From: Muribaculaceae bacterium
GTDB lineage: Bacteria > Bacteroidota > Bacteroidia > Bacteroidales > Muribaculaceae
Assembly (NCBI GenBank): GCA_017621225.1
Contig: JAGATN010000013.1
Location: 62,001 to 126,000 of the forward strand
DNA length: 64,000 bases
Direction of reading: 5' to 3'
The notes beneath the pieces are model-generated. The model worked only from the letters and a program-made list of their open reading frames with translations. It searched no databases and had not been told where the DNA came from. This document shows, piece after piece, positions 7,896 to 16,971 of the stretch (its first letter is position 1; every line of letters starts with the position of its first letter). The translations under genes and the position numbers were made by a program.

Positions 7896-10800
7896 ATGGT
7901 TGTATTTTTCAAGAAAGGCGCCAACCTCGTGATTGCCGTGGAAACAGACCACAAATTTTCCGATTCAGAAAAGGAAAAATTGACGTGGCTCTTCGGCGGT
8001 GCCAAACCCCTTGCCTCAACATCTGTAAAAGGCCGATTCATTGGTCCCCGTAAAGAAATGATAACTCCTTGGAGTACCAATGCAGTGGAAATAACCCAAA
8101 ATATGGGTCTCCAAGGCATAACTCGAATAGAGGAATTCAATCTATCGCGCGAAAATCCTCCCCGTTTCGACAAAATGTTGCAACGCGTATACGACGGGCT
8201 CAACAGCAAAGTATTTACCGTAAACCGCACGCCCGACCCAATAGTATATATCGAGGACATAGCCGAATACAACCAAATGGAAGGTCTGGCCCTAAGCGAA
8301 GATGAAGAATCGTATCTGCGCGATCTTTCACGCAAGCTCGGACGTCCGCTGACCGACAGCGAAGTATTCGGATTTTCACAGGTAAACTCCGAACACTGCC
8401 GTCACAAAATTTTCAACGGCACATTCATCATCGATGGCAAAGAAAAAAGCTCATCGCTATTCAAATTAATAAAGAAAACGTCGCAAGTAAACCCCAACGG
8501 ACTTGTATCGGCATACAAAGACAACGTGGCATTCGTAAAAGGCCCGAAGATCGATCAGTTTGCGCCGGTCAACCCCGACCGCCCCGACTATTTCGAAGTA
8601 AAGCCCATCGATACCGTAATATCGTTAAAAGCCGAAACCCATAACTTCCCCACTACGGTAGAGCCGTTCAATGGCGCCGCTACCGGAACGGGTGGAGAGA
8701 TACGCGACCGCCTCGGCGGTGGAAAAGCGAGTCTGCCGATAGCCGGCACGGCGGTGTACATGACATCGTATCCGCGCATGTCGCCCGAACATCGTTGGGA
8801 ACTTATGATGAATCCGCGCGTTTGGCTCTATCAAACGCCGGCCGACATCCTCATAAAAGCATCGAACGGAGCTTCCGACTTCGGAAACAAATTCGGACAG
8901 CCCCTGATTTGCGGATCGCTGCTGACATTCGAACATGACGAAAACGGCCGACTGTATGCCTACGACAAAGTGATAATGCTTGCCGGCGGCATCGGATTCG
9001 CCAAGAAGAAAGATGCCATCAAGGGCATACCCGAACCGGGTGAAAAAGTAGTGATAATGGGCGGCGACAACTATCGCATAGGCATGGGCGGCGGAGCCGT
9101 ATCGTCGGTAGCCACCGGTCAATACGACAATGCCATCGAGCTCAATGCCGTTCAGCGCGCCAACCCCGAAATGCAAAAACGTGTGTCGAACGTAATACGC
9201 GCATTGTCGGAGAGCGACAACAACCCGATAATATCAATCCATGACCATGGCGCAGGCGGCCATCTCAACGCTTTGTCAGAGCTCGTTGAAGCTACGGGCG
9301 GACACATCAACATATCTGCACTCCCCATCGGCGACAAAACGCTTTCGGCCAAGGAAATCGTTGGAAATGAAAGCCAGGAACGCATGGGCATAGTCATAAA
9401 CAACGAAGATGTCGATTACGTGAAGCGCATAGCCGACCGCGAGCGCTCTCCCCTCTACGTGGTGGGCGAAACCACTGCCGACGAACGCTTTGTGTTCCAG
9501 CAGGCCAACGGAGTGAAACCGATTGACCTTGCACTTGCCGACATGTTTGGCAACTCGCCGAAAACGGTGATGAACGACGTTACGGTTCAGCGCACATATT
9601 CCGACGTCGATTACGATGAATCGAAACTTGAAGAATATCTGATCGACGTGCTCGGCCTCGAAGCCGTGGCTTGCAAGGACTGGTTGACAAACAAAGTAGA
9701 CAGATCTGTAACCGGAAAGATAGCACGTCAGCAATGCCAAGGTGAAATACAGCTTCCGTTAAGCGATTGCGGCGTGGTATCACTCGACTATCGAGGCAAG
9801 GAAGGCATAGCCACTTCAATTGGCCACGCGCCTCAAGTAGCGCTCGTCAACGCTGCCAAGGGTTCGGTAATGGCAATCGCCGAATCGCTAACCAACATAG
9901 TGGGCGCACCCATACAAGGTGGCCTTACCGGCATATCGCTCAGCGCCAACTGGATGTGGCCTTGCAAAAACGAAGGCGAGGATGCAGCTCTATACAGTGC
10001 AGTAGAAGCTTGTAGCGACTTTGCATGCGCACTCGGCATAAACATACCTACCGGCAAAGACAGCCTTTCGATGACGCAGAAATATGGCGACGACAAAGTA
10101 TTTGCCCCAGGCACCGTAATAATATCGGCAGCCGGTCCGGTTTCAAACGTAAAGAAAACGGTGTCGCCGGTACTTCAGCAAAAGAAATCGACACTTTATT
10201 ATATAGACTTCTCAGACGGCAATCTGCAACTTGGAGGTTCCGCCTTTGCACAGTCGCTTAACAAACTGGGCTCGGAAGTTCCCGAAACGGCCGATCCGGC
10301 CAAGTTTGCGGCAACGTTCAATGCCGTTCAGAAACTCGTGGCACGCGGCGCCCTCTTGGCTGCCCATGACGTTTCGGCCGGCGGTCTGATAACCACCCTC
10401 CTCGAAATGACCTTTGCAAACGTCAATGGAGGCATCGAGCTCAACACCGACAATTTCGACAGCAAAGCCGATCTGATAAAGATATTGTTTGCCGAAAATC
10501 CGGCATTGGTAGTACAGGTAGCCGACTCGAAAATCGAATCAGTCGAAAAGACATTGTCAGATGCCGGCGTACGCTTCTTCGCAATAGGCACCCCGTCGAA
10601 AGAACGCACATTAATGGTTAACCACCGTGGCACCACGCACTTGCTCGGAATCGATCATTTGCGCGACGTATGGTTCAAGTCGTCATATTTGATGGACTGC
10701 TTGCAGAGCGGCGAAAAGCAGGCGGCTTTACGATTCGAAAACTACAAGAAACAACCCATACGGTTCAAATTCCCGGAAGGTTTCAACGGCAAGCTTGCCG

Positions 10801-11597
10801 ACAAAGGATTGTCGCTCAGCCGCAACGGACGCACCGGAGTCAAGGCGGCCATCATACGCGAAAAGGGCGTGAATGGCGACCGAGAAATGGCATATTCGCT
10901 TTTCTTAGCCGGATTTGACGTAAAAGACGTTCACATGACCGACCTTATGTCGGGACGCGAAACCCTCGAGGATGTGAATATGATAGTGTTCTGCGGCGGA
11001 TTCTCGAATTCCGACGTACTCGGTTCGGCAAAAGGATGGGCAGGCGGATTCTTGTGGAACGAAAAGGCCAAGGCCGCGCTTCACAACTTCTATGCACGCG
11101 AGGACACTTTGAGCCTCGGCATATGCAACGGATGCCAGCTTATGGTAGAGCTTAACCTCATAAATCCCGACCACGAGCGCAAGGCCACGATGGAACACAA
11201 CACCAGCCATAAGTTCGAATCGCAATACCTCGGCGTAACGATACCTCAGAACAACTCAGTGATGTTCGGCTCGCTATCGGGCATGAAGATGGGCATTTGG
11301 GTAGCACACGGCGAAGGACGCTTCAACCTTCCGATGCCGCTTGAAAGCTACAACATAGTTGCCAAGTACAACTATGCCTCATATCCGGGCAACCCCAATG
11401 GTTCTCGCGCTTCGGTAGCAGGCATCTGTTCGGCCGACGGTCGACACCTGGCAATGATGCCTCACCTCGAACGAGCCATATTCCCCTGGCAATGCGCATA
11501 TTATCCCGCATCGCACCGCACCGACGAAGTTACACCATGGATCGATGCATTCATCAATGCACGTAAATGGGTTGAATCGAAAACGAAGAAAAACTAA
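7896..11597 (+). CDS. purL: Phosphoribosylformylglycinamidine synthase, long single-chain form
   Basis: This 1233-residue protein converts FGAR, glutamine and ATP to FGAM in purine synthesis. It is the single-chain type found in Proteobacteria and Bacteroidetes. The N-terminal part is the PurS-like region. The central AIRS-like halves contain FGFSQVNSEHCRHKIFNG, ETHNFPTTVEPFNGAATGTGGEIRDR and HDVSAGG. The C-terminal class I glutamine amidotransferase has its nucleophile C1077 in GICNGCQ and ends with PHLERAIFPWQ, which contains the catalytic His. All key motifs look intact. A strong terminator follows, so it is probably transcribed alone. Confidence 0.96.
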   Translation: MVVFFKKGANLVIAVETDHKFSDSEKEKLTWLFGGAKPLASTSVKGRFIGPRKEMITPWSTNAVEITQNMGLQGITRIEEFNLSRENPPRFDKMLQRVYDGLNSKVFTVNRTPDPIVYIEDIAEYNQMEGLALSEDEESYLRDLSRKLGRPLTDSEVFGFSQVNSEHCRHKIFNGTFIIDGKEKSSSLFKLIKKTSQVNPNGLVSAYKDNVAFVKGPKIDQFAPVNPDRPDYFEVKPIDTVISLKAETHNFPTTVEPFNGAATGTGGEIRDRLGGGKASLPIAGTAVYMTSYPRMSPEHRWELMMNPRVWLYQTPADILIKASNGASDFGNKFGQPLICGSLLTFEHDENGRLYAYDKVIMLAGGIGFAKKKDAIKGIPEPGEKVVIMGGDNYRIGMGGGAVSSVATGQYDNAIELNAVQRANPEMQKRVSNVIRALSESDNNPIISIHDHGAGGHLNALSELVEATGGHINISALPIGDKTLSAKEIVGNESQERMGIVINNEDVDYVKRIADRERSPLYVVGETTADERFVFQQANGVKPIDLALADMFGNSPKTVMNDVTVQRTYSDVDYDESKLEEYLIDVLGLEAVACKDWLTNKVDRSVTGKIARQQCQGEIQLPLSDCGVVSLDYRGKEGIATSIGHAPQVALVNAAKGSVMAIAESLTNIVGAPIQGGLTGISLSANWMWPCKNEGEDAALYSAVEACSDFACALGINIPTGKDSLSMTQKYGDDKVFAPGTVIISAAGPVSNVKKTVSPVLQQKKSTLYYIDFSDGNLQLGGSAFAQSLNKLGSEVPETADPAKFAATFNAVQKLVARGALLAAHDVSAGGLITTLLEMTFANVNGGIELNTDNFDSKADLIKILFAENPALVVQVADSKIESVEKTLSDAGVRFFAIGTPSKERTLMVNHRGTTHLLGIDHLRDVWFKSSYLMDCLQSGEKQAALRFENYKKQPIRFKFPEGFNGKLADKGLSLSRNGRTGVKAAIIREKGVNGDREMAYSLFLAGFDVKDVHMTDLMSGRETLEDVNMIVFCGGFSNSDVLGSAKGWAGGFLWNEKAKAALHNFYAREDTLSLGICNGCQLMVELNLINPDHERKATMEHNTSHKFESQYLGVTIPQNNSVMFGSLSGMKMGIWVAHGEGRFNLPMPLESYNIVAKYNYASYPGNPNGSRASVAGICSADGRHLAMMPHLERAIFPWQCAYYPASHRTDEVTPWIDAFINARKWVESKTKKN

Positions 11598-11612
11598 AAT
11601 CGAAAAATAACG

Positions 11613-11668
11613 AGTGGAAGACAAAGCTTTTATTGAACTACTACAAAAAGGCTGTCTTCCACTTTTTT
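11613..11668 (+). terminator. Intrinsic terminator after purL
   Basis: AGTGGAAGACA (11613-11623) pairs perfectly with TGTCTTCCACT (11653-11663), followed by five T residues. The loop is long (29 bases). Confidence 0.75.
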
Positions 11669-11703
11669 AATTTTAATCACGACAAATAAATCAATATTTT
11701 GCT

Positions 11704-13107
11704 ATGGGTGGTTTTTTTGGAGTCGCAAAACACGAAAAATGCATCAACGACTTATTCTATGGCGTAGATTACAATAGTCACATGGGTACTAAACGTGCCG
11801 GCATAGCCACATGTCATGACGGCATATTCACCCGCTCGATACACAACATCGAAAATTCATATTTTCGTACAAAATTCGAGCCCGACCTCGGCGAATTTTC
11901 CGGGAAGACAGGCATTGGAGTCATAAGCGACACCGATGCGCAGCCAATCATAGTAAACTGCCACTTGGGCAAGTTTGCCATTGTTACGGTTGCCCGAATC
12001 AACAATATCGTAGCACTCGAAAAGGAACTGCTGGCAAAAGGTCATCACTTTTGCGAACACAGTTACGACATACTCAATCCCACCGAAATGATTGCAGCTC
12101 TCATAAGCGAGGGCTCCGACATAGTTACCGGCATACAGAACGTGTACAACCGAGTAAAAGGCTCCTGCTCCATGCTTCTGCTGCTTGAAGGAAAAATAAT
12201 AGCGGCGCGCGACAGGCTCGGACGCACCCCGATCATAATCGGGAAAAAAGATGGCGCGTATGCGGCGACCTCCGAATCATGCGCGTTCCCCAATCTCGGA
12301 TATTCGATAGAACACAGCGTGGGACCGGGCGAAATAGTGGAATTTACCGCCGACGAGATGCGTCAGCTCAAAAAGCCTGAAAAGGAAATGCAGATATGCG
12401 CATTCCTGTGGACCTATTACGGCTATCCGGTATGCGAATACGAAGGCCGCAACGTTGACCTTATGCGCTACCACTCGGGCTACAACATGGGCAAAGAGGA
12501 CAACACCGAAGTGGATTTCGTAAGCGCCATACCCGATTCGGGCATAGGAATGGCATTGGGCTACTCTCAGGGCAAACAGATACCTTACATGCGCGGCATA
12601 GTGAAATATACGCCCACGTGGCCGAGAAGCTTCACGCCAAGCACCCAGGAGCGTCGCGAACTCGTGGCCAAGATGAAGCTGATTGCAAACAAATCGCTTC
12701 TGTATGGCAAGCGAGTGATATTCTGCGACGACTCGATAGTTCGAGGCACTCAGCTGCGCGACAACGTGCAGGATCTTTTCGACGGAGGCGTCAAGGAGAT
12801 ACATATGCGCATAAGCTGCCCGCCATTGATATATCCCTGCAAATTCTTGAATTTCACGGCATCGAAAAGCGAGATGGAGTTAATAACCCGCCGCGTGATC
12901 AACGAAATAGAAGGAACGCCCGACGCTCACCTCGAAGAATACGCCACCACGGGAAGCGAGAGATACGAAAAGATGGTGGAATTGATTCGCAAGCACCTCA
13001 AACTATCGTCGCTGCGCTTCAGCTCCATCGAAAACGTGGTTGAGTCGATAGGCTTGCCAAAATGCAAGATTTGCACGCACTGTTTCGACGGTTCGAGCTA
13101 TGAATAA
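11704..13107 (+). CDS. PurF-family amidophosphoribosyltransferase paralogue lacking the N-terminal catalytic Cys
   Basis: This 467-residue protein has the PurF layout: an N-terminal Ntn glutaminase-like domain (1 to about 225) and a type I phosphoribosyltransferase domain. The PRPP loop is intact (VIFCDDSIVRGT, 338-349). Cysteines at 232 (QICAF), 379 (LIYPC) and the CKICTHC cluster (454-460) match the iron-sulfur ligands of Bacillus-type PurF. However, the chain starts MGGFFG where active PurF starts MCGIxG, so the Cys exposed after Met removal is a Gly. Glutamine hydrolysis by the usual mechanism is not possible. It may use free ammonia, be regulatory, or have another substrate; a canonical PurF probably lies elsewhere. 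No better start with a Cys is visible. Confidence 0.85.
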   Translation: MGGFFGVAKHEKCINDLFYGVDYNSHMGTKRAGIATCHDGIFTRSIHNIENSYFRTKFEPDLGEFSGKTGIGVISDTDAQPIIVNCHLGKFAIVTVARINNIVALEKELLAKGHHFCEHSYDILNPTEMIAALISEGSDIVTGIQNVYNRVKGSCSMLLLLEGKIIAARDRLGRTPIIIGKKDGAYAATSESCAFPNLGYSIEHSVGPGEIVEFTADEMRQLKKPEKEMQICAFLWTYYGYPVCEYEGRNVDLMRYHSGYNMGKEDNTEVDFVSAIPDSGIGMALGYSQGKQIPYMRGIVKYTPTWPRSFTPSTQERRELVAKMKLIANKSLLYGKRVIFCDDSIVRGTQLRDNVQDLFDGGVKEIHMRISCPPLIYPCKFLNFTASKSEMELITRRVINEIEGTPDAHLEEYATTGSERYEKMVELIRKHLKLSSLRFSSIENVVESIGLPKCKICTHCFDGSSYE

Positions 13108-13150
13108 CAACTATACGCATCAATTGTTTGAGTTATTCATTTAAAGTTAG

Positions 13151-13158
13151 TATCTTTG
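13151..13158 (+). promoter_or_regulatory. Promoter -7 box for the etf operon
   Basis: TATCTTTG matches TAnnTTTG, 44 bases before the etfB start. The leader that follows is very AT-rich. Confidence 0.6.
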
Positions 13159-13202
13159 TTGCAAAGTATATAATATAAATATTTTTAATAATATCTTTAA
13201 GT

Positions 13203-14075
13203 ATGAGTCTAAACATCGTAGTGCTGGCAAAGCAGGTGCCTGATACCCGCAATGTCGGCAAAGATGCAATGAAAGAAGACGGCACCATCAACCGAGCTGC
13301 GCTCCCCGCCATCTTCAATCCAGAAGACCTTAATGCTCTTGAACAGGCATTGCGCCTAAAAGAAGCCAATCCGGGGTCTACCGTTACGTTATTGACAATG
13401 GGACTGCCTCGCGCCTCTGAAATAATCCGTGAAGCGATGTTTCGCGGAGCCGATGGCGGCATAGTATTAACCGACCGCTCCTTGGGTGGTGCCGACACAT
13501 TGGCAACATCTTATTCATTGGCACAAGCAGTAAAGAAAATCGGCAATTACGACATAATTCTTGGCGGACGTCAGGCCATCGACGGCGACACCGCTCAAGT
13601 TGGCCCGCAGATTGCCGAAAAACTCGGCTTGCCCCAAGTAACATACGCAGAAGAAATCCTTGACCTGAAAGATGGATTCGTAACCGTAAAACGCCGCTTG
13701 GAATCAGGTGTGGAAACCGTAAAATCGCCCCTGCCCTGCGTGGTGACGGTGAACGGTTCGGCTGCCGAATGCCGTCCGCGTAACGCAATGCGCGTGATGA
13801 AATACAAATTCGCCGCATCGCCCACCGAAATGGCAAGCAAGCCCGACGAAATAAAGGCTATCATCGAAAAACGCCCCGAGCTGCAAATAAGTGAATGGAG
13901 CGCCGCATATGTCGATGCCGATCCCGAACAGATAGGTCTCCCCGGCTCTCCGACCAAAGTAAAAGCTATTGAAAACGTGGTATTCACCGCAAAAGAGAGC
14001 CGTCGCTTGACCGACAACGACGAGGAAATCGAAAACCTCGTAAAGGAACTCATTGCAAACCACACCATCGGTTAA
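13203..14075 (+). CDS. etfB: Electron transfer flavoprotein, beta subunit
   Basis: This 290-residue protein is the small subunit of the ETF heterodimer, which binds AMP or FAD and passes electrons between acyl-CoA dehydrogenase and a redox partner. It opens MSLNIVVLAKQVPDTRNVG and has the ADGGIVLTDRSLGGADTLATSYSLA region and the GGRQAIDGDTAQVGPQ nucleotide loop typical of the family. It is somewhat longer than the roughly 255-residue mitochondrial type, as anaerobe versions often are. etfA begins 28 bases later and the dehydrogenase follows, so the three form one functional operon. Confidence 0.92.
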   Translation: MSLNIVVLAKQVPDTRNVGKDAMKEDGTINRAALPAIFNPEDLNALEQALRLKEANPGSTVTLLTMGLPRASEIIREAMFRGADGGIVLTDRSLGGADTLATSYSLAQAVKKIGNYDIILGGRQAIDGDTAQVGPQIAEKLGLPQVTYAEEILDLKDGFVTVKRRLESGVETVKSPLPCVVTVNGSAAECRPRNAMRVMKYKFAASPTEMASKPDEIKAIIEKRPELQISEWSAAYVDADPEQIGLPGSPTKVKAIENVVFTAKESRRLTDNDEEIENLVKELIANHTIG

Positions 14076-14103
14076 TGTCAGTCATCAAACAAAAAGCATT
14101 ATC

Positions 14104-15132
14104 ATGTCAGATAAAAATAATTTAATAGTATATTGCGAGTACGAAGATGGCAAGATAGCCGATGTGAGCCTTGAATTGCTTACCAAAGGCCGCGAACTTG
14201 CCAACACCCTTGGTGTAAACCTTGAAGCCGTAGTAATAGGCAACAACCTGCACGACATTGAAAAGCAGATAGTACCTTATGGCGCCGACGTAGTGTATAA
14301 GGTAGAGGACAAGCGTTTGTATCCCTACACGTCAAATCCGCACGCAGCAGTGCTCATCAACCTGTTCAAGGAAATAACTCCTCAGATATGCTTGATGGGA
14401 GCCACCTGCATAGGACGCGACCTCGGCCCGCGCGTTTCGTCATGCCTTCACAGCGGTTTGACTGCCGACTGTACGGCGCTCGAAATAGGCGGACACAAAG
14501 ATCCCAAAACCGGCAAAGAATACGCCGACCTGTTGTATCAGATACGTCCGGCTTTCGGTGGCAACATCGTAGCAACCATCGTAAACCCCGAATGCCGTCC
14601 GCAGATGGCAACGGTGCGCGAGGGCGTTATGAAAAAACAGATTCATGACGTGAACCACAAAGCCAAGATCGTAAATCTTGACGTAAAGAAATATGTGAAG
14701 CCCGAAGATTTCGTAGTGGAAATAATAGATCGCCACATCGAAAAGTCAAAAATCAACATCAAGAACTCGCCCATCATAGTAGCCGGCGGATATGGTGTCG
14801 GTAGCAAAGAAAACTTCGACATGCTTTTTGAATTGGCCAACACGCTCGGCGCAGAAGTAGGTGCTTCACGTGCCGCCGTCGACGCCGGATTCACCGAACA
14901 TGAGCGTCAGATCGGACAAACCGGCGTAACCGTGCGTCCGAAACTCTACATAGCCTGCGGCATATCAGGACAGATACAGCACATTGCGGGCATGCAGGAC
15001 AGCTCGATAATCATATCAATAAACAACGATCCCAATGCTCCTATCAACACGATAGCCGACTTTGTCATAACAGGCAACGTTGAGGACGTTATACCCAAAT
15101 TAATAAAATATTACAAGAAGAATTCGAAGTAA
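14104..15132 (+). CDS. etfA: Electron transfer flavoprotein, alpha subunit
   Basis: This 342-residue protein is the large ETF subunit. The C-terminal FAD-binding domain has PIIVAGGYGVGSKENFDMLFELA, GASRAAVDAGF, RQIGQTGVTVRPKLYIACGISGQIQH and ISINNDPNAPI, all diagnostic. The ATG at 14104 was chosen because an upstream in-frame ATG gives a poor extension overlapping etfB. No N-terminal ferredoxin domain is present. It is paired with etfB upstream and with the acyl-CoA dehydrogenase that starts 3 bases after its stop codon. Confidence 0.93.
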   Translation: MSDKNNLIVYCEYEDGKIADVSLELLTKGRELANTLGVNLEAVVIGNNLHDIEKQIVPYGADVVYKVEDKRLYPYTSNPHAAVLINLFKEITPQICLMGATCIGRDLGPRVSSCLHSGLTADCTALEIGGHKDPKTGKEYADLLYQIRPAFGGNIVATIVNPECRPQMATVREGVMKKQIHDVNHKAKIVNLDVKKYVKPEDFVVEIIDRHIEKSKINIKNSPIIVAGGYGVGSKENFDMLFELANTLGAEVGASRAAVDAGFTEHERQIGQTGVTVRPKLYIACGISGQIQHIAGMQDSSIIISINNDPNAPINTIADFVITGNVEDVIPKLIKYYKKNSK

Positions 15133-15135
15133 GCC

Positions 15136-16842
15136 ATGGCTAATTTTTATACAGATAATCCCGATCTTAAGCATCATCTGAATCATCCTTTGATGCAGAA
15201 GATAGTTGAGCTCAAGGAGCGCAACTACACCGATGCCGAAAAGTACGACTATGCACCGATGAACTTCGACGATGCAATGGACTCTTACGACAAGGTATTG
15301 GAAATAGTTGGCGAGATATGCGGCGGCAAAATAGCCGATAACGCAGAGTCAGTCGACCACGAAGGCCCCCGCGTAGAAAACGGCAGGGTCATATACGCAT
15401 CGGCAACTCAAGAAAATCTTGACCTCTGCCGCAAAGCCGGACTTATGGGCATGGCCATGCCGCGCCGACTCGGCGGTTTGAATTTCCCGATAACCCCCTA
15501 CATCATGGCTGCCGACATAGTTAGCCGCGCCGATACCGGATTCGAAAATCTGTGGGGACTTCAGGATTGCGCCGAAACAATTTACGAATTTGCCGACGAA
15601 GACCAGAAGCAGCGTTACATTCCTCGCGTATGCAAGGGCGAAACGATGTCGATGGACCTCACCGAGCCCGATGCAGGCAGCGACTTGCAGTCGGTAATGC
15701 TGAAGGCCACCGAACAACCCGACGGCACATGGCGACTCAATGGCGTGAAACGCTTCATCACCAACGGAGACAGCGACATACATCTCGTATTGGCTCGTTC
15801 GGAAGACGGCACCAAGGACGGACGTGGATTGTCGATGTTCATATATGATAAGCGCAACGGTGGCGTTGACGTTCGCCGCATCGAAAACAAGATGGGCATC
15901 AAGGGATCGCCCACTTGCGAACTCGTCTACAAAAACGCTCCCGCCGAACTTTGCGGCCAGCGTCGTCTCGGACTCATCAAATATGTAATGGCCCTTATGA
16001 ACGGTGCTCGTCTCGGCATCGCAGCCCAGTCGGTAGGCGTAAGCGAGCGTGCATACCGCGAAGCCTTGGCATATGCCAAAGACCGCAAACAATTCGGAAA
16101 AGCCATCATCGAGTTCCCCGCCGTATATGAGATGCTTGCCATCCTGAAGGCCAAACTCGACGCATCGCGCGCGCTCCTTTACGAAACCTCGCGCTTCGTC
16201 GACATGTATAAGATATACGAGGACATCGCCAAGGAACGCTCACTCACTCCCGACGAACGCAAGGAGATGAAGAAATACAGCAAGATGGCCGATGCCTGCA
16301 CTCCCCTCGTAAAAGGAATGGGCAGCGAATATTGCAATCAGAATGCATACGACTGCATACAGATACACGGCGGCTCGGGCTTTATGAAAGATTACGCTTG
16401 CGAACGCGTTTACCGCGATGCACGCATCACCTCAATCTACGAAGGCACGACTCAGCTTCAGGTAGTGGCAGCCATTCGCCACGTCACCACCGGAACGTAT
16501 CTCGACCTCATACGCGGATATCAGGATAACGAAGTCAAGCCTGAATTGAAGTGGCTCCATGACAACCTCGTGGCCATGACTGCAACTTACGAAGAAGCGG
16601 TAGCCACCGTTTCGGCCGTAAAAGAAGGCGACTACAACGACTTCATGGCACGCAGATTGGTTGAAATGGCAGGATGCATCATAATGAGCTATCTGTTGCT
16701 CAATGACGCAAACCGCAATGAATCGTTCATCAGCTCTGCCGAAGTGTACAACAAATACGCTCAAGCCGAAGTAGCAAAACATGCCGACTTCATCAAACAG
16801 TTCAACCCCGAACAGGTAAGCATGTACAAGCCCGCAGAATAA
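15136..16842 (+). CDS. Acyl-CoA dehydrogenase
   Basis: This 568-residue flavoenzyme of the acyl-CoA dehydrogenase family has SMDLTEPDAGSDLQSV (FAD and substrate region), the RRIENKMGIKGSPTCELVYKN middle domain, and the IHGGSGFMKDYACERVYRD and ITSIYEGTTQLQ signatures of the C-terminal helical domain. The catalytic Glu is likely the one in IYEGT. Its length of nearly 570 residues, with an extra C-terminal helical region, is that of the long bacterial subfamily rather than the roughly 380-residue short-chain enzymes. Being third in an etfBA operon suggests that ETF is its direct partner. The direction (acyl-CoA oxidation or enoyl-CoA reduction) and chain length cannot be read from the sequence. 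Confidence 0.9.
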   Translation: MANFYTDNPDLKHHLNHPLMQKIVELKERNYTDAEKYDYAPMNFDDAMDSYDKVLEIVGEICGGKIADNAESVDHEGPRVENGRVIYASATQENLDLCRKAGLMGMAMPRRLGGLNFPITPYIMAADIVSRADTGFENLWGLQDCAETIYEFADEDQKQRYIPRVCKGETMSMDLTEPDAGSDLQSVMLKATEQPDGTWRLNGVKRFITNGDSDIHLVLARSEDGTKDGRGLSMFIYDKRNGGVDVRRIENKMGIKGSPTCELVYKNAPAELCGQRRLGLIKYVMALMNGARLGIAAQSVGVSERAYREALAYAKDRKQFGKAIIEFPAVYEMLAILKAKLDASRALLYETSRFVDMYKIYEDIAKERSLTPDERKEMKKYSKMADACTPLVKGMGSEYCNQNAYDCIQIHGGSGFMKDYACERVYRDARITSIYEGTTQLQVVAAIRHVTTGTYLDLIRGYQDNEVKPELKWLHDNLVAMTATYEEAVATVSAVKEGDYNDFMARRLVEMAGCIIMSYLLLNDANRNESFISSAEVYNKYAQAEVAKHADFIKQFNPEQVSMYKPAE

Positions 16843-16870
16843 ATCGATAGAATCAACGATTACAATTATC

Positions 16871-16905
16871 AAAAAGGCGGTTTTTCGATGAAAAACCGCC
16901 TTTTT
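16871..16905 (+). terminator. Terminator after the etf-acyl-CoA dehydrogenase operon
   Basis: AAAAAGGCGGTTTTT (16871-16885) and AAAAACCGCCTTTTT (16891-16905) form a perfect 15-bp stem with a 5-base loop. The A-rich and T-rich ends make it able to work on both strands. Confidence 0.85.
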
Positions 16906-16930
16906 GATGCTTAGCGTCATTATTTTTTGC

Positions 16931-16938
16931 TACATTTG
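16931..16938 (+). promoter_or_regulatory. Promoter -7 box for metF
   Basis: TACATTTG matches TAnnTTTG, 33 bases before the metF ATG. Confidence 0.5.
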
Positions 16939-16971
16939 TAATAGTTTTAAATCGTACGTCAAAACCGAAAA

